In this document: piece after piece, positions 33,994 through 42,069 of the stretch
Numbering within the stretch: the first letter of the stretch is position 1
Layout of the letters: each line of letters begins with the position of its first letter
Source of the DNA: DRQF01 sp964559135
GTDB taxonomy: Bacteria > Planctomycetota > GCA-002687715 > DRQF01
Assembly (NCBI GenBank): GCA_964559135.1
Contig: CAZLGG010000018.1
Location: forward strand, 1 to 50,315
Length of the DNA stretch: 50,315 bases
Reading direction: 5' to 3'
Made by a program: the position numbers and the translations under genes
Notes under the pieces: generated by a model
Databases searched by the model: none
What the model was told of the DNA's origin: nothing
What the model saw: only the letters and a program-made list of their open reading frames with translations

Positions 33994-35547
33994 ATGCGTC
34001 ATCGAATCATTCCTCTTCTGACCTTCCTTGTGTGCTTGACCGCCGTGTCCGCGGCCCAGGTACCCCCGAGACCCGTGGGTGCGAGGCCCGCTGCCGCCCC
34101 CGAAAAGAAGCCGGAGGACAAGAAGGACGAGAAGAAGCCGGACACCTGGCTTCTCGTCAAGAACGTCCACATCTATCCTGTCGTGGGCCCCATCCAACGC
34201 TACAGCCGCATCCTCGTGAAGAACGGCAAGATCCAGGCCATGGGGCCCGAGGTCGAGGCTCCCTCCGATGCGAAGGACGTGAAGACGCTGGATGGCATGG
34301 GCTTTCGGGCCTACCCGGGTTTGGTGCATCTCAATGGCGGAGGGATTCTTCCCCCGCCGCGCGGCAAGCAGGTTGACGCCCTCAATCCCTACGGTCTTCC
34401 CACCGTGATGGGTTTGGCACACGGCATCACGACGGTGCTCGTGGGCAGCAACGCGGTCAAGCTTCTCACGGGTACCATCGAGGGAGCGACTGTGGGAGAG
34501 GGCCTCTACATGGGGCTCATGTATTCGTCGCGACGCCCTCGAGACAAGAAGAAACTCCGGGAGGACTTTCGCAAGGCGCGGGATTACCTGAGGGCCAAGA
34601 AGGCGGCTTCCAAGAAGGCAGCCTCCAAACGTGCCAACCCGACGAAAGGGAAGACTCCGACCAAGAAGGGGGCCTCCTCGAACAGCACGCGGAGCCTTGG
34701 CAGCGCGGCCCGTCTCTTGCCTCTTCTCGAGGGCAAGCAGGTGGCCCTCTTCAATGCCACGGATGCCCACTCTTTGCGCGAGATCGCGGACCTCGTTGGA
34801 ACATTCAGATTCAAGGCGATCATTCGGGGCGCGACGGAAGGTTGGACCGTCGCCGATGAATTGGGCCGTTCCGGTGTGGGCGTCATTCTCATCCCGCGAG
34901 TCAGGCAGGACGAGGATATGGAGACGAATCGCGTCACGGGTTCGAATCTGAAGAATGCGGCGATTCTCTACGAACGCGGCGTCCCCGTGAGCATCGTGCC
35001 GGCCGAGGGCCGTCTCAACATGGACGGAGGCTCGGGTCATGACATCCTCACCTTGGCGCTCGAGGCCGGGGCGGCGGTCCGTGGCGGCTTGCCCGAGACG
35101 GCGGCTCTGGAGGCCATCACGATCCAGCCTGCGCGCATGCTGGCCATCGACGACCGCGTGGGCTCCCTCGAGGTCGGGAAGGATGCGGACATCATTCTCT
35201 GCGACGGCAACATCCTGAACTACAAGACCATGGTCCAGTGGGCGATCGTCAACGGGAAGATCGTCTACGACAAGGAGGAAGAGCCTCTCTACGGCAGGAT
35301 TCGCTCCCGTTCCGGGAAGAAGCCCGAGGCTCAATGGTGGCCGCGCCCCGTCGCTCCGATGCCTGACGACTGGGCCTACGACGTCGAGGCCGCTGTGAAG
35401 CGAAAGCTCGAGGCCGAAGAGAAGGCCAAGAAGACCTCGAAATCCGAACCCGAGAAGGGCGGGAAGAAGGAGCCCGCGAAGGGGAAGAAAGACGAACCGT
35501 CCCGGAAGAAGGGCGTCACCAAGAAGAAGACCGCCGAAAAGAAGTGA
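33994..35547 (+). CDS. exported amidohydrolase-like pseudoenzyme 7, Lys-rich tail
   Basis: 517 residues; signal peptide MRHRIIPLLTFLVCLTAVSAAQ followed by a Pro/Lys-rich stretch. Family marks are VKNVHIYPVVGPIQRYSRILVKNGKIQAMG, AHGITTVLVGSNAVKLLTG and TIQPARMLAIDDRVGSLEVGKDADIILCDG. The metal-site segment reads GLVHLNGGG and lacks the HxH pattern. A Lys/Ala-rich linker lies near 195-230, and the last 70 residues are Lys/Glu-rich. One base separates its ATG from the preceding stop. Last of the amidohydrolase-like run. Confidence 0.82.
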   Translation: MRHRIIPLLTFLVCLTAVSAAQVPPRPVGARPAAAPEKKPEDKKDEKKPDTWLLVKNVHIYPVVGPIQRYSRILVKNGKIQAMGPEVEAPSDAKDVKTLDGMGFRAYPGLVHLNGGGILPPPRGKQVDALNPYGLPTVMGLAHGITTVLVGSNAVKLLTGTIEGATVGEGLYMGLMYSSRRPRDKKKLREDFRKARDYLRAKKAASKKAASKRANPTKGKTPTKKGASSNSTRSLGSAARLLPLLEGKQVALFNATDAHSLREIADLVGTFRFKAIIRGATEGWTVADELGRSGVGVILIPRVRQDEDMETNRVTGSNLKNAAILYERGVPVSIVPAEGRLNMDGGSGHDILTLALEAGAAVRGGLPETAALEAITIQPARMLAIDDRVGSLEVGKDADIILCDGNILNYKTMVQWAIVNGKIVYDKEEEPLYGRIRSRSGKKPEAQWWPRPVAPMPDDWAYDVEAAVKRKLEAEEKAKKTSKSEPEKGGKKEPAKGKKDEPSRKKGVTKKKTAEKK

Positions 35548-35599
35548 TGCCGGCTTCCCGAGGCGTTCCTCACGGCAGCCTTCGAGAAAGAGTCGACGG

Positions 35600-36178
35600 A
35601 TGAACGATGCCCCCTACATCCACCCTCGTGCCGACGTGGAGGAAGGAGCGGTGCTCGGGCGCCGCGTGAAGGTGTGGCGAGGCGCTCATGTCATGGCGGG
35701 CGCGGTCCTCGGTGATGACGTGGTGCTCGGACAGAACGTCTTCGTTGCACCCGGTGTCGAGATCGGTGCAGGATGCCGAGTCCAGAACAACGTGTCTCTC
35801 TACACGGGGGTCACGCTCGCCGCCGATGTCTTCGTCGGGCCTTCGGTGGTCTTCACCAACGTGCGCCGTCCGCGGGCCCGCTTTCCCAGGAAGGACCGAT
35901 TCGACCCAACGAGGGTCGAGGCCGGTGCGACCCTCGGCGCCAACGCGACCCTCGTGGCGGGAGTCACGGTCGGTCGGGGAGCCATGGTGGCCGCCGGCGC
36001 CGTCGTGACCCATGACGTGCCGCCGTTCACGCTGGTCATGGGGGCCCCCGCTCGTCCGTCGGGGCACGTGTGCCTCTGCGGTGATGCGCTTTCGGAAGAA
36101 GGGAACCTCTTTCGGTGCCCGGCCTGTCGTCGTACGTACCGCGGGAGTCCGGAGGCCCTCGAGGAGATCGAGGCATGA
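35600..36178 (+). CDS. hexapeptide-repeat N-acetyltransferase, WbpD/WlbB-like
   Basis: 192 residues of left-handed beta-helix repeats (residues 5-145; GAVLGRRVKVWRG, GAVLGDDVVLGQNVFV, GATLGANATLVAG) and a C-terminal zinc ribbon with Cys158, Cys160, Cys173 and Cys176. This ribbon is typical of enzymes that acetylate the 3-amino group of UDP-GlcNAc3NA in surface polysaccharide synthesis. The start lies 52 bases after the amidohydrolase run; the stop overlaps the aminotransferase start by four bases. The substrate is inferred from that pairing. Confidence 0.85.
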   Translation: MNDAPYIHPRADVEEGAVLGRRVKVWRGAHVMAGAVLGDDVVLGQNVFVAPGVEIGAGCRVQNNVSLYTGVTLAADVFVGPSVVFTNVRRPRARFPRKDRFDPTRVEAGATLGANATLVAGVTVGRGAMVAAGAVVTHDVPPFTLVMGAPARPSGHVCLCGDALSEEGNLFRCPACRRTYRGSPEALEEIEA

Positions 36179-37314
36179 GCGACGAAGAGATCCCTTTCGT
36201 TGACATTCGCGGCGAGGCGGCATCCTTGAAGAACGAGCTGCTGGAAGCCGTCGAGAGGGTCTTGGATCACGGCCGTTTCATCCTGGGTGACGAGGTTGCT
36301 GATTTCGAGGCGCTCATGGAGAAGGAGGCGGGATTTCCGCAGGGATCCGTGGTGGCGGTCTCTTCGGGAACCGACGCACTGCTTTCCGCCCTGATGGCTC
36401 ACGGAGTGGGACCCGGCGACCGGGTCGTGACCACGCCTTTCAGCTTTTTTGCGACAGCCGGTGTCATTGCGAGGCTGGGCGCCCGCCCCTTCTTCGTCGA
36501 CATCGACCCCGTGACCTTGAATCTCGACCCCGCCGGGCTGACGGCTCTGAATCCCCAGGATTTCAAAGCTCTTCTGATCGTTCACATCTTTGGGCGAACC
36601 GCCGACGTGGAGGCGTGCCGTCGCTGGTGCGAGGAGGGCGACGTCGCCATCATCGAGGACGCGGCCCAGGCCGTCCTCGGCCACGATGCGGCCGGCACGC
36701 CCGTGGGGCTTCTGGGCGCCGTCGGCTGCTTCTCGTGTTTTCCGACCAAGAATCTCGGTGCCGCGGGCGATGCGGGATTCCAGGTCGCCGGCGACCCGAG
36801 CCTGGCGGAGAGATTGCGGACTCTGCGCACCCACGGACAGATCGAAGCCTACGACAGCGTCATGGTGGGGGGGAACTTCCGCATGGATGCTCTTCAGGCG
36901 GCCGTCCTTTCCGTCAAGCTGCGCCATCTGAAGGACTGGACGCGGGAACGGTATCGGCGGGCCCAGCGGTATGACCGGGCTTTTCGGCATCGGGGACTGG
37001 AGTCTGCGCTGGGCCTTCCGCCCATGGACACGCCGAAGACCTGGGTGGTCCATCAATACGTCGTGCGGTGTCGGGAGCGGGACCGTCTACGCCGACACCT
37101 CGGACGGCATGGTGTCGCGTCCCAGGTCTATTATCCCAAGCCGCTCCATCGCATGGAGGCTTTCGAACGTCTGGGAGAGACGTCCGGTCCTCTTCCCGAG
37201 GTGGACAGGGCGTGCGAGGAAGTCCTGGCCCTGCCCGTCTCCCCGTGGCTGTCCGAGGCCTCTCAGGACCGGGTCATCGAGACGGTGTCCACCTTTGATG
37301 GGTTTTCTGCCTGA
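36175..37314 (+). CDS. DegT/DnrJ/EryC1/StrS-family sugar aminotransferase, WbpE-like
   Basis: 379-residue PLP enzyme that transfers an amino group to a keto sugar nucleotide. The catalytic Lys192 lies in SCFPTKNLGAAGDAG; EDAAQAVLG carries the Asp that contacts the PLP ring nitrogen, and SSGTDAL (63-69) binds the phosphate. Coupled to the N-acetyltransferase gene by an ATGA overlap with GAGGAG upstream, it likely makes the amino sugar that the acetyltransferase then modifies. The dehydrogenase steps of the pathway are not in the window. Confidence 0.92.
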   Translation: MSDEEIPFVDIRGEAASLKNELLEAVERVLDHGRFILGDEVADFEALMEKEAGFPQGSVVAVSSGTDALLSALMAHGVGPGDRVVTTPFSFFATAGVIARLGARPFFVDIDPVTLNLDPAGLTALNPQDFKALLIVHIFGRTADVEACRRWCEEGDVAIIEDAAQAVLGHDAAGTPVGLLGAVGCFSCFPTKNLGAAGDAGFQVAGDPSLAERLRTLRTHGQIEAYDSVMVGGNFRMDALQAAVLSVKLRHLKDWTRERYRRAQRYDRAFRHRGLESALGLPPMDTPKTWVVHQYVVRCRERDRLRRHLGRHGVASQVYYPKPLHRMEAFERLGETSGPLPEVDRACEEVLALPVSPWLSEASQDRVIETVSTFDGFSA

Positions 37315-37394
37315 TCACATGACTCTCCCCTGGGGCACGAAGCCTGGAAAAAAGGGGGGAATTCCGGGTTTGGGGCCGTAGAATCTTCTGAGAC

Positions 37395-38033
37395 ATGTCC
37401 ATCATCCACCGATCCATTTCCGCTCCGCCGGCAGCCGGCGTGCCCTTCGATCCCGAGGAGACGTCCGACGAAGTCCTCATGCTTCGGGTCTCGGAAGGCG
37501 ACTCGGAGGCCTACGAGACCCTCTACAACCGGTACCGGAACCGCATCCTCACATTCGTCTATCGTTATGTCGGGCAAAGAGATACGGCCGAGGATATTAC
37601 CCAGGACGTGTTTCTCAAGATCTACAGGAATCCGCGGGCCTTCGATCCTCGAAGTCGCTTCGTCACCTGGCTCTACACCGTCGCCAGGAACCTGGCCATC
37701 GACTCCCTGCGGCGCAAGAGGCCCCGGGTCAGCCTGCATGGGGAGGACGACCAACCCGTCTTGGAGCCTTCCGTGTCCGAGAGTCACGGGCCTGTCGCCT
37801 CCACCCTCATGAGCGAATTGGAAGAAAACGTTCAACGGGTTCTTCAGGGCCTCAGCGACAAGCTGAGAGAGGTCTTCGTCCTGTGTGCGATGCAGGGTCT
37901 GTCTTACGAGGAAGTGGCACGGATCGTGGGTTGCCCGGTCAAGACCGTGAGTTCCCGATTGTCCCGAGCCCGCGAACATTTTCACCGGGGCCTCAAGCGT
38001 TATCGGGATGTGGGGGGAGGGGCCCTGCGGTGA
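37395..38033 (+). CDS. ECF-type RNA polymerase sigma factor
   Basis: 212 residues with sigma region 2 (about 35-105: YRYVGQRDTAEDITQDVFLKIYRN, FVTWLYTVARNLAIDSLRRKRP) and region 4 (about 145-200: LREVFVLCAMQGLSYEEVARIVGCPVKTVSSRLSRAR). Region 3 is absent, as expected for group 4 sigma factors. The N-terminal 25 residues are Pro-rich. It is followed directly by a zinc-finger anti-sigma gene (TGATG overlap), so its activity is probably held by that membrane protein. Confidence 0.95.
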   Translation: MSIIHRSISAPPAAGVPFDPEETSDEVLMLRVSEGDSEAYETLYNRYRNRILTFVYRYVGQRDTAEDITQDVFLKIYRNPRAFDPRSRFVTWLYTVARNLAIDSLRRKRPRVSLHGEDDQPVLEPSVSESHGPVASTLMSELEENVQRVLQGLSDKLREVFVLCAMQGLSYEEVARIVGCPVKTVSSRLSRAREHFHRGLKRYRDVGGGALR

Positions 38034-39196
38034 TGGATTGCACGGGAGCGAAGGAACGATTCAGCGTGGCCTTCGACGGGTGCATGCCGCCGGAGCAACA
38101 GGAGAGTTTTCAGGCTCATCTGGAGACCTGCCAGGCGTGTTCCGAAGCCTGGCGCGAATTCACGGATCTGTTTTTCGCCGTGCGTTGCCTCTCCGGCATC
38201 GAGACGGATCGGCCCGCGCCCTATCCTCCGAGTACGATGGCGTTTCGTGCGCATCCGCGTCGCTCGCGGTGGACCAAGGCCGCCATGGCGGCAGGACTGC
38301 TGCTTGTTCTGGGAGGCGTGGGTTCTTTGGCCTTCGACCTGGGGCGACGGGATGAGCCGGCGGACGCGACGTCGCGGATCGCCGCGGAGAAGGCTCCGCC
38401 CGTGATCGAAGAGAAGCCCGTGGACGCTCTCCTGGCGGGGCTCCCGAAGAAGCCGGCGGGACAGCGACTCAGCCGCTTCCACCGCACGCTCGCCCATTTG
38501 GGCGCACTCACCGATCTCGGCGCCGCCGCCCGCACGCCGGAGATCGTCGACGTGATCAAGGAGAGTCTGAAGGCTTTTCCGGTGGAGGCCGATGCCGTCG
38601 TCCTGGAGGAGATGGATCAAGCCAGCTTGGGCGATTGGCAGGCGCGCGTTCACCACTTCGCCGGCAAGGGACATCGGTGGGTGACCACCGCGGAGTCCGT
38701 GCTCGCGGATGAGAGCGTTTCACCCGAAGTACGACTGGCTCGGCTGAAGCGCCTCACGAGCGACCAAGGGCTGGAATCCCATCTCGCGGAACTCAGACGT
38801 CTGGCGGGTCTTTATGAACCCATGCCGTTCGAGCTGCGATGTGCAAAGGCCGACACCGTGGCCCCCATCCTGGAGGGGCTTCGGTACCGTATCCTGGACA
38901 ACCGGAAGCGGGCCACCCTCGTCATCCGCGAGGCCCTTCGTACGAAAAGGGGAGATCGGCGGTTGATTCGACTCTCCTCGCCTCTCAGCGTCTTGTTCTC
39001 GGGACCCCGAGTTCGCACCCGTGCCAACGATTCGCGGCGCACGCGGACCTTTGTCATCGAGTTTTCCTCGAAGGGGTCGAGCGGAGTTCAGCAGCGAGAA
39101 CTCGAGGGGGCTCTCCGCTCCTGGTTCCCCGGCGAGCCCCACGAGATGTCCATCGAGGTCGAACTCGAGACTCCCAAGCCCGGCCGCGACTTCTGA
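38033..39196 (+). CDS. membrane anti-sigma factor with zinc finger
   Basis: 387 residues. The N-terminal anti-sigma zinc finger has Cys3 and His29, Cys33, Cys36 (HLETCQAC), as in RsrA/ChrR-type domains. One membrane segment lies near residues 83-101 (KAAMAAGLLLVLGGVGSLAF). The remaining 285 residues should be extracytoplasmic and do not match a family I know; they are helical, with a C-terminal strand-rich part. The start overlaps the sigma stop by one base. Release of the sigma factor would follow a signal outside the membrane. Confidence 0.85.
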   Translation: MDCTGAKERFSVAFDGCMPPEQQESFQAHLETCQACSEAWREFTDLFFAVRCLSGIETDRPAPYPPSTMAFRAHPRRSRWTKAAMAAGLLLVLGGVGSLAFDLGRRDEPADATSRIAAEKAPPVIEEKPVDALLAGLPKKPAGQRLSRFHRTLAHLGALTDLGAAARTPEIVDVIKESLKAFPVEADAVVLEEMDQASLGDWQARVHHFAGKGHRWVTTAESVLADESVSPEVRLARLKRLTSDQGLESHLAELRRLAGLYEPMPFELRCAKADTVAPILEGLRYRILDNRKRATLVIREALRTKRGDRRLIRLSSPLSVLFSGPRVRTRANDSRRTRTFVIEFSSKGSSGVQQRELEGALRSWFPGEPHEMSIEVELETPKPGRDF

Positions 39197-39235
39197 TCTC
39201 GCCCCTTTCGCTCCGCGCGGGTCTCACGGTTTGTT

Positions 39236-39260
39236 GGAACTCGAAGTTTTTCCCTGCGTC
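39236..39260 (+). promoter_or_regulatory. ECF-type promoter upstream of the VIT-VWA gene
   Basis: GGAAC (39236-39240), 16 bases including a T-run, CGTC (39257-39260), the classical ECF -35/-10 combination. It lies between the anti-sigma gene and the VIT-VWA gene and suggests that the neighbouring sigma factor drives the latter. Confidence 0.5.
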
Positions 39261-39360
39261 CAGAGTGTTGTCCTGTCACGGATCGTCTCGAGGGAGGCCC
39301 CATCGGATTCGGCGAGGAATCGTCGATCTCCCCCTCGAACCTCGAGCTAGGAGCGACACC

Positions 39361-41676
39361 ATGAGATCGCGAATCATCTCTTCGTCAACCGGATTCTTCT
39401 GTCTTCTACTCTTCGCCGCCGGCGCCATGTCGCAGGGCATCGTGGATCTGCGCGTTCACGGGGATCACTTTCGGCCGACGCGCCGCCCGGATCTGAGACC
39501 TCTTGTCGTCGAGAATCAGAGAATCGATGTCGTCATCGAGGCCGGAGTGGCCACGACCAAGGTGGAGCAGACGTTTCAGAACCCCAACGGCATCGGCCTG
39601 GAGGGAACGTATCTGTTCCCGATTCCGGAAAACGCGTCCGTGACGACGTTCTCCATGACCGTGAACGGGAAGACCATGGAAGGCGAGTTGATGTCGAAAG
39701 AGGACGCACGACACATCTATGAGGGCATCGTGCGTCGCCGCAGGGATCCCGCGCTCTTGGAGTACTTCGGGTACGGTCTTTTCAAGGCCCGCGTGTTCCC
39801 GATCCCGGCACGGGGAAAGGTGAGCGTTTCGCTGGCCTACGTGGAGCAGCTGCGACGGGATGGGAATCTCGTCGAGTACACGTTTCCGCTGAGGGGAAGA
39901 GCGTTCAGCGAACAGAAGACCAAGAAGGTGTCGCTCACGGCCAAAATACTGTCGAGCGCCCCCATCGGGACCGTCTTCTCCTCCTCCCACTCCGTGGAGC
40001 AACATCGCAAGGGCGATCGCGAAGTTCTCGTTGCCCTGGAGGGCGGAACCTCCCTCAGCCATCGAGACTTCCATCTGTTCTACGCGCTGAACGGAGACCC
40101 GCTGGGGATGGAGTTGCTCAGTGAGCACACCGTTCGGGACGGCGGCTTCTTTCTGCTCACGCTGGCGCCTCGGCGCGATGTTTCCACGGAGACGGTCGTG
40201 TCGAAGGACATGGTTTTCGTCCTCGATACGTCGGGCTCGATGCGTGACGATCAGAAGATCGAGCAGGCGAAGGCGGCCCTGATCAATGGTCTGAAGGGGC
40301 TGAGGCCCGAAGACCGCTTCAACATCGTCACGTTCGCCGCCCAATCGCGTACCTTCTCCGACATGCTGCTGAAAGCCGACAAGGATGCCGTCGCCGAGGC
40401 CGTGCAATGGGTGGGCAAGATTTCCGCGAAGGGCGGTACGAACATCCAGGCGGCGCTTCGTGACGCCATTCATTTCCTTCCACTGCGTGACGTCGAGGGG
40501 CGGGTCCCTCTCATCGTCTTCGTGACGGATGGGCTGCCCACGGTGGGGGAGACGAACACGAAGTCCCTGCTGGATTCCATCGTGTCCGAGAACAAGGTGG
40601 GTGCTCGCATTTACACGCTGGGCGTCGGTTTCGACGTCAACGTGCAGTTCTTGGATCTGCTGACGAAGAAGTCTCGCGGCATTCGAGACTACGTCACTCC
40701 GGGGCAGAACCTGGAGATGAAGCTCTCGTCCTTCTATGAGAAGGTGGCCCATCCCGTTCTGGCGGATGTGAAGCTCACCATCGAGGGGGTGAAGACCTTC
40801 GAGATCTACCCGAGTCAGTGGCCCGATCTGTTTGTTGGGGACCGCCTTTTCGTCAGCGGTCGATATACGGGTTCAGGCCATGCGGTCGTGAGGCTTACGG
40901 GCCGCGTGGGGGCGGACACGAAGGAATTCGTCTTCGAGGCCCGATTCGTTGACAAGTCGAAGGGCAGGGATTTCGTTCCGGTTCTCTGGGCCCGGCGCAA
41001 GGTGGCCGATCTGTGGGACACGATTCGCCTCGACGGCGCCCATCCGGAATTGGTGGACGAAGTGAAGCGATTGGGGATCAAGTACGGAATCGCCACGCCG
41101 TACACGTCCTTCCTCGTGGCGGAGGATGAGGTCGCCACGCGCGGGCCCAGGCCCGTTCCCCCTCGTCGTGGGAAGGCGGGTACCCTCCGCCGCCAAGTCC
41201 GCTTCGGCCATGGGAATGCCCCCGCGACCGGGGGCGGCGGGTCTCTCGGCGCGCCTCCCGCCACTCAGGGACGGGACGCCGTCATGCGAAGCCTGCAGAC
41301 GAAGAAGATGGCCGAGGCGGCTCCCGCCGAGTTGGCCAAGGAGGAAGGCGAAGAGTGGCTGCTTCTCGATGTGGACGACGCCGCGCGTCCCGATGGAACC
41401 CTCATTCGGGTGGGAGGTCGGACGTTCGAGAAGAAAGGGAAGGTGTGGGTGGACACCGCCATCAGCTCGTCGAAGCCGGAAAAACTGCCCGTCCTCGAGA
41501 AGGTGGATCTCTTCTCCGACGTTTGGTTCGATCTCTTGAAGGAGCATGGGGAACTCGGCCGGGTGGCCGCGCGACTGAAGACCTTTGAGGTTCTCATCGG
41601 GGATCGCCGGATTCGCGTGGAGACTCCGGCTCCGAAGTCGGTCCCGAAACAAACCCCTGCTCCCTTGGGGAAGTAG
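39361..41676 (+). CDS. secreted VIT and von Willebrand factor A domain protein
   Basis: 771 residues with a signal peptide (GFFCLLLFAAGAMSQ). The VIT domain covers about residues 35-165 (VATTKVEQTFQNPNG, GTYLFPIPENASVTTFSM). The VWA domain covers about 280-450, with MIDAS DTSGSM starting at Asp289 and FVTDGLPTVG. A strand-rich region and a Gly/Arg/Pro-rich segment near 605-640 follow. VIT-VWA proteins bind extracellular matrix-like partners through a metal site; the bacterial role is unknown. It follows an ECF sigma/anti-sigma pair, probably its regulators. Confidence 0.92.
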   Translation: MRSRIISSSTGFFCLLLFAAGAMSQGIVDLRVHGDHFRPTRRPDLRPLVVENQRIDVVIEAGVATTKVEQTFQNPNGIGLEGTYLFPIPENASVTTFSMTVNGKTMEGELMSKEDARHIYEGIVRRRRDPALLEYFGYGLFKARVFPIPARGKVSVSLAYVEQLRRDGNLVEYTFPLRGRAFSEQKTKKVSLTAKILSSAPIGTVFSSSHSVEQHRKGDREVLVALEGGTSLSHRDFHLFYALNGDPLGMELLSEHTVRDGGFFLLTLAPRRDVSTETVVSKDMVFVLDTSGSMRDDQKIEQAKAALINGLKGLRPEDRFNIVTFAAQSRTFSDMLLKADKDAVAEAVQWVGKISAKGGTNIQAALRDAIHFLPLRDVEGRVPLIVFVTDGLPTVGETNTKSLLDSIVSENKVGARIYTLGVGFDVNVQFLDLLTKKSRGIRDYVTPGQNLEMKLSSFYEKVAHPVLADVKLTIEGVKTFEIYPSQWPDLFVGDRLFVSGRYTGSGHAVVRLTGRVGADTKEFVFEARFVDKSKGRDFVPVLWARRKVADLWDTIRLDGAHPELVDEVKRLGIKYGIATPYTSFLVAEDEVATRGPRPVPPRRGKAGTLRRQVRFGHGNAPATGGGGSLGAPPATQGRDAVMRSLQTKKMAEAAPAELAKEEGEEWLLLDVDDAARPDGTLIRVGGRTFEKKGKVWVDTAISSSKPEKLPVLEKVDLFSDVWFDLLKEHGELGRVAARLKTFEVLIGDRRIRVETPAPKSVPKQTPAPLGK

Positions 41677-41986
41677 GGAGCGGGGCGGCTTCGACACCGT
41701 CCGCCCCGGTGCGACGCTCGGCCTCCCGAAAGGCCTCCATGAGGGCCTTTCGGGCTGGCCGGGCGGAGTCCTCGGGCCTGCCGGCCTTGCGCCAAGCCCG
41801 CCACAGCGCCCAGAGAAGAGCCCCCACCGCCAGCCAAAAAACTCCATGGGCCACCGGATGCTTGAACGCGACCTCGTGGACGAGCCGAATACCCCCGCCG
41901 GCCAGGAGCGCCAGGAGGAAGACCGCACTCCCGAGGAGGATTCGGCTCGTCAGACTTGCCCTGGGGATGTCATCCTGCCTTGGCAC
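41594..41986 (-). CDS. possible small two-helix membrane protein
   Basis: 130 residues, GTG start with AGAGGA about ten bases upstream. Two hydrophobic segments (residues 14-30, ILLGSAVFLLALLAGGG, and 45-61, VAHGVFWLAVGALLWALW) are followed by a charged helix and a Pro-rich tail. It fills the gap between two plus-strand genes but overlaps the end of the VIT-VWA gene by 83 bases in antisense. The clean membrane pattern argues for a gene; the overlap and lack of a recognised family argue against it. If it is not a gene, 41677-42069 holds only a candidate promoter and a hairpin. Confidence 0.45.
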   Translation of the reverse strand: MPRQDDIPRASLTSRILLGSAVFLLALLAGGGIRLVHEVAFKHPVAHGVFWLAVGALLWALWRAWRKAGRPEDSARPARKALMEAFREAERRTGADGVEAAPLPTSPREQGFVSGPTSEPESPRESGDPR

Positions 41987-42015
41987 TTTGCTGCGTCCTC
42001 TCGCATTCCTAAGAT
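41987..42015 (+). promoter_or_regulatory. candidate promoter of the secreted TPR gene
   Basis: TTTGCT (41987-41992), 17 bases, TAAGAT (42010-42015). The leader holds a 7-bp hairpin GGGCCGC / GCGGCCC close to 42025-42047. Confidence 0.35.
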
Positions 42016-42069
42016 CTCTTCCAGCGGGCCGCCCCGGAATGCGGCCCGACTTCGTGAAGGGATTCCAGC

